Assembly (NCBI GenBank): GCA_964554765.1
Contig: CAZKPS010000013.1
Location: forward strand, 1 to 20,196
DNA from: JAQBQZ01 sp964554765
GTDB lineage: Bacteria > Patescibacteriota > Minisyncoccia > Phycocordibacterales > CAIRYW01
Direction of reading: 5' to 3'
Length of the DNA: 20,196 nt
Shown here piece after piece: positions 19,938-20,196 of this stretch (position 1 is the first letter of the stretch; every line of letters begins with the position of its first letter). A model generated the notes under the pieces. The model worked only from the letters and a program-made list of their open reading frames with translations. It was not told the origin of the DNA and ran no database searches. A program made the translations under genes and the position numbers.

Positions 19938-19991
19938 TTAGTATTGTCTTTATTCATAAATCGTAAATCTTATTTCTTAAATCTTTCCCCT

Positions 19992-20196
19992 ATGCGCAAA
20001 ATTGTATTCGATATTGAAACTCGAAATATATTTGAAGATGTTGGCAAAGCCGATCCAGCCCTCCTCGATATATCACTTGTAGGAGTATATGATTATGAAA
20101 CTGGTGAATATTCAAGCTACCTCCAAGAAGATTTACCGAAACTCTGGCCTCTTTTTGAAAAAGCAGATCAGATAATCACATTCAACGGAGAACATT
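19992..20196 (+). CDS. DEDD-type 3'-5' exonuclease / YprB-like RNase H-fold protein (partial)
   Basis: The 5' end of a gene cut by the window edge. It begins MRKIVFDIETRNIFEDVG, with the ExoI motif FDIET (DxE), and later LWPLFEKADQIITFNGEH, the ExoII-like motif (TFNG, normally followed by a metal-binding Asp). This matches the ribonuclease-H-like exonuclease fold seen in YprB and DNA-polymerase-B-like proofreading domains. Direction and 54-nt spacing suggest it may follow hisS in one transcript. Confidence 0.78.
   Translation, partial: MRKIVFDIETRNIFEDVGKADPALLDISLVGVYDYETGEYSSYLQEDLPKLWPLFEKADQIITFNGEH

Overview
The window looks like a piece of an AT-rich, gene-dense, reduced bacterial genome, most likely a member of the Candidate Phyla Radiation (Patescibacteria, Parcubacteria-like). 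This is inferred from short versions of housekeeping enzymes (MetK about 327 aa, a HisRS ending before its anticodon-binding domain), tiny or overlapping gene junctions, near absence of Shine-Dalgarno motifs, heavy use of CGA arginine codons, and only TAA/TAG stops in the 23 complete genes. Two 10-N runs (243-252 and 2644-2653) mark assembly gaps of unknown true length, and each breaks a gene.

Layout. 1-2082: a metal-response block. A Fur/Zur-type repressor and a YibE/F-like membrane protein overlap on the minus strand and diverge from a ZIP metal transporter; the shared intergenic region holds a Zur-like palindrome. 2091-3303: a very large hairpin, a 54-aa membrane protein, and a membrane-anchored matrixin-type zinc protease split by a long coiled coil. 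3300-5452: UppP diverging from a DedA-PAP2 fusion, suggesting lipid-carrier recycling. 5520-7771: an M29 aminopeptidase, a small membrane protein and an M24 peptidase. 7782-9052: metK on the minus strand, preceded by a clear SAM-I (S-box) riboswitch and terminator. 9052-10525: nucleotidyltransferase, frameshifted HIT protein and DedA in a tight operon. 10544-11063: a truncated GIY-YIG remnant and mscL. 11176-14562: a MacA/MacB-like tripartite ABC export operon (adaptor, permease, ATPase) on the minus strand. 14840-17370: typA and a membrane-anchored unknown protein. 17436-18600: truB diverging from a TrpR/YerC-family repressor with a tandem trp-operator-like sequence over its own promoter. 18674-20196: a small unknown protein, hisS, and the start of a DEDD-type exonuclease.

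Genome-scale habits visible here: (1) -10 hexamers lie 6-8 nt before the start codon at about ten genes, implying leaderless mRNAs; (2) intergenic hairpins share a GGCACC-triloop-GGTGCC core with very long perfect arms; (3) degenerate A-rich heptamer-like repeats (such as CAAAAGT) fill spacers and are also translated as Lys/Ser/Gln-rich loops in unrelated proteins; (4) a small element with a GAGA-loop hairpin occurs twice with a compensatory base change. No tRNA, rRNA, CRISPR array or intact insertion sequence was recognised, and no stretch over 300 bases lacks a gene.
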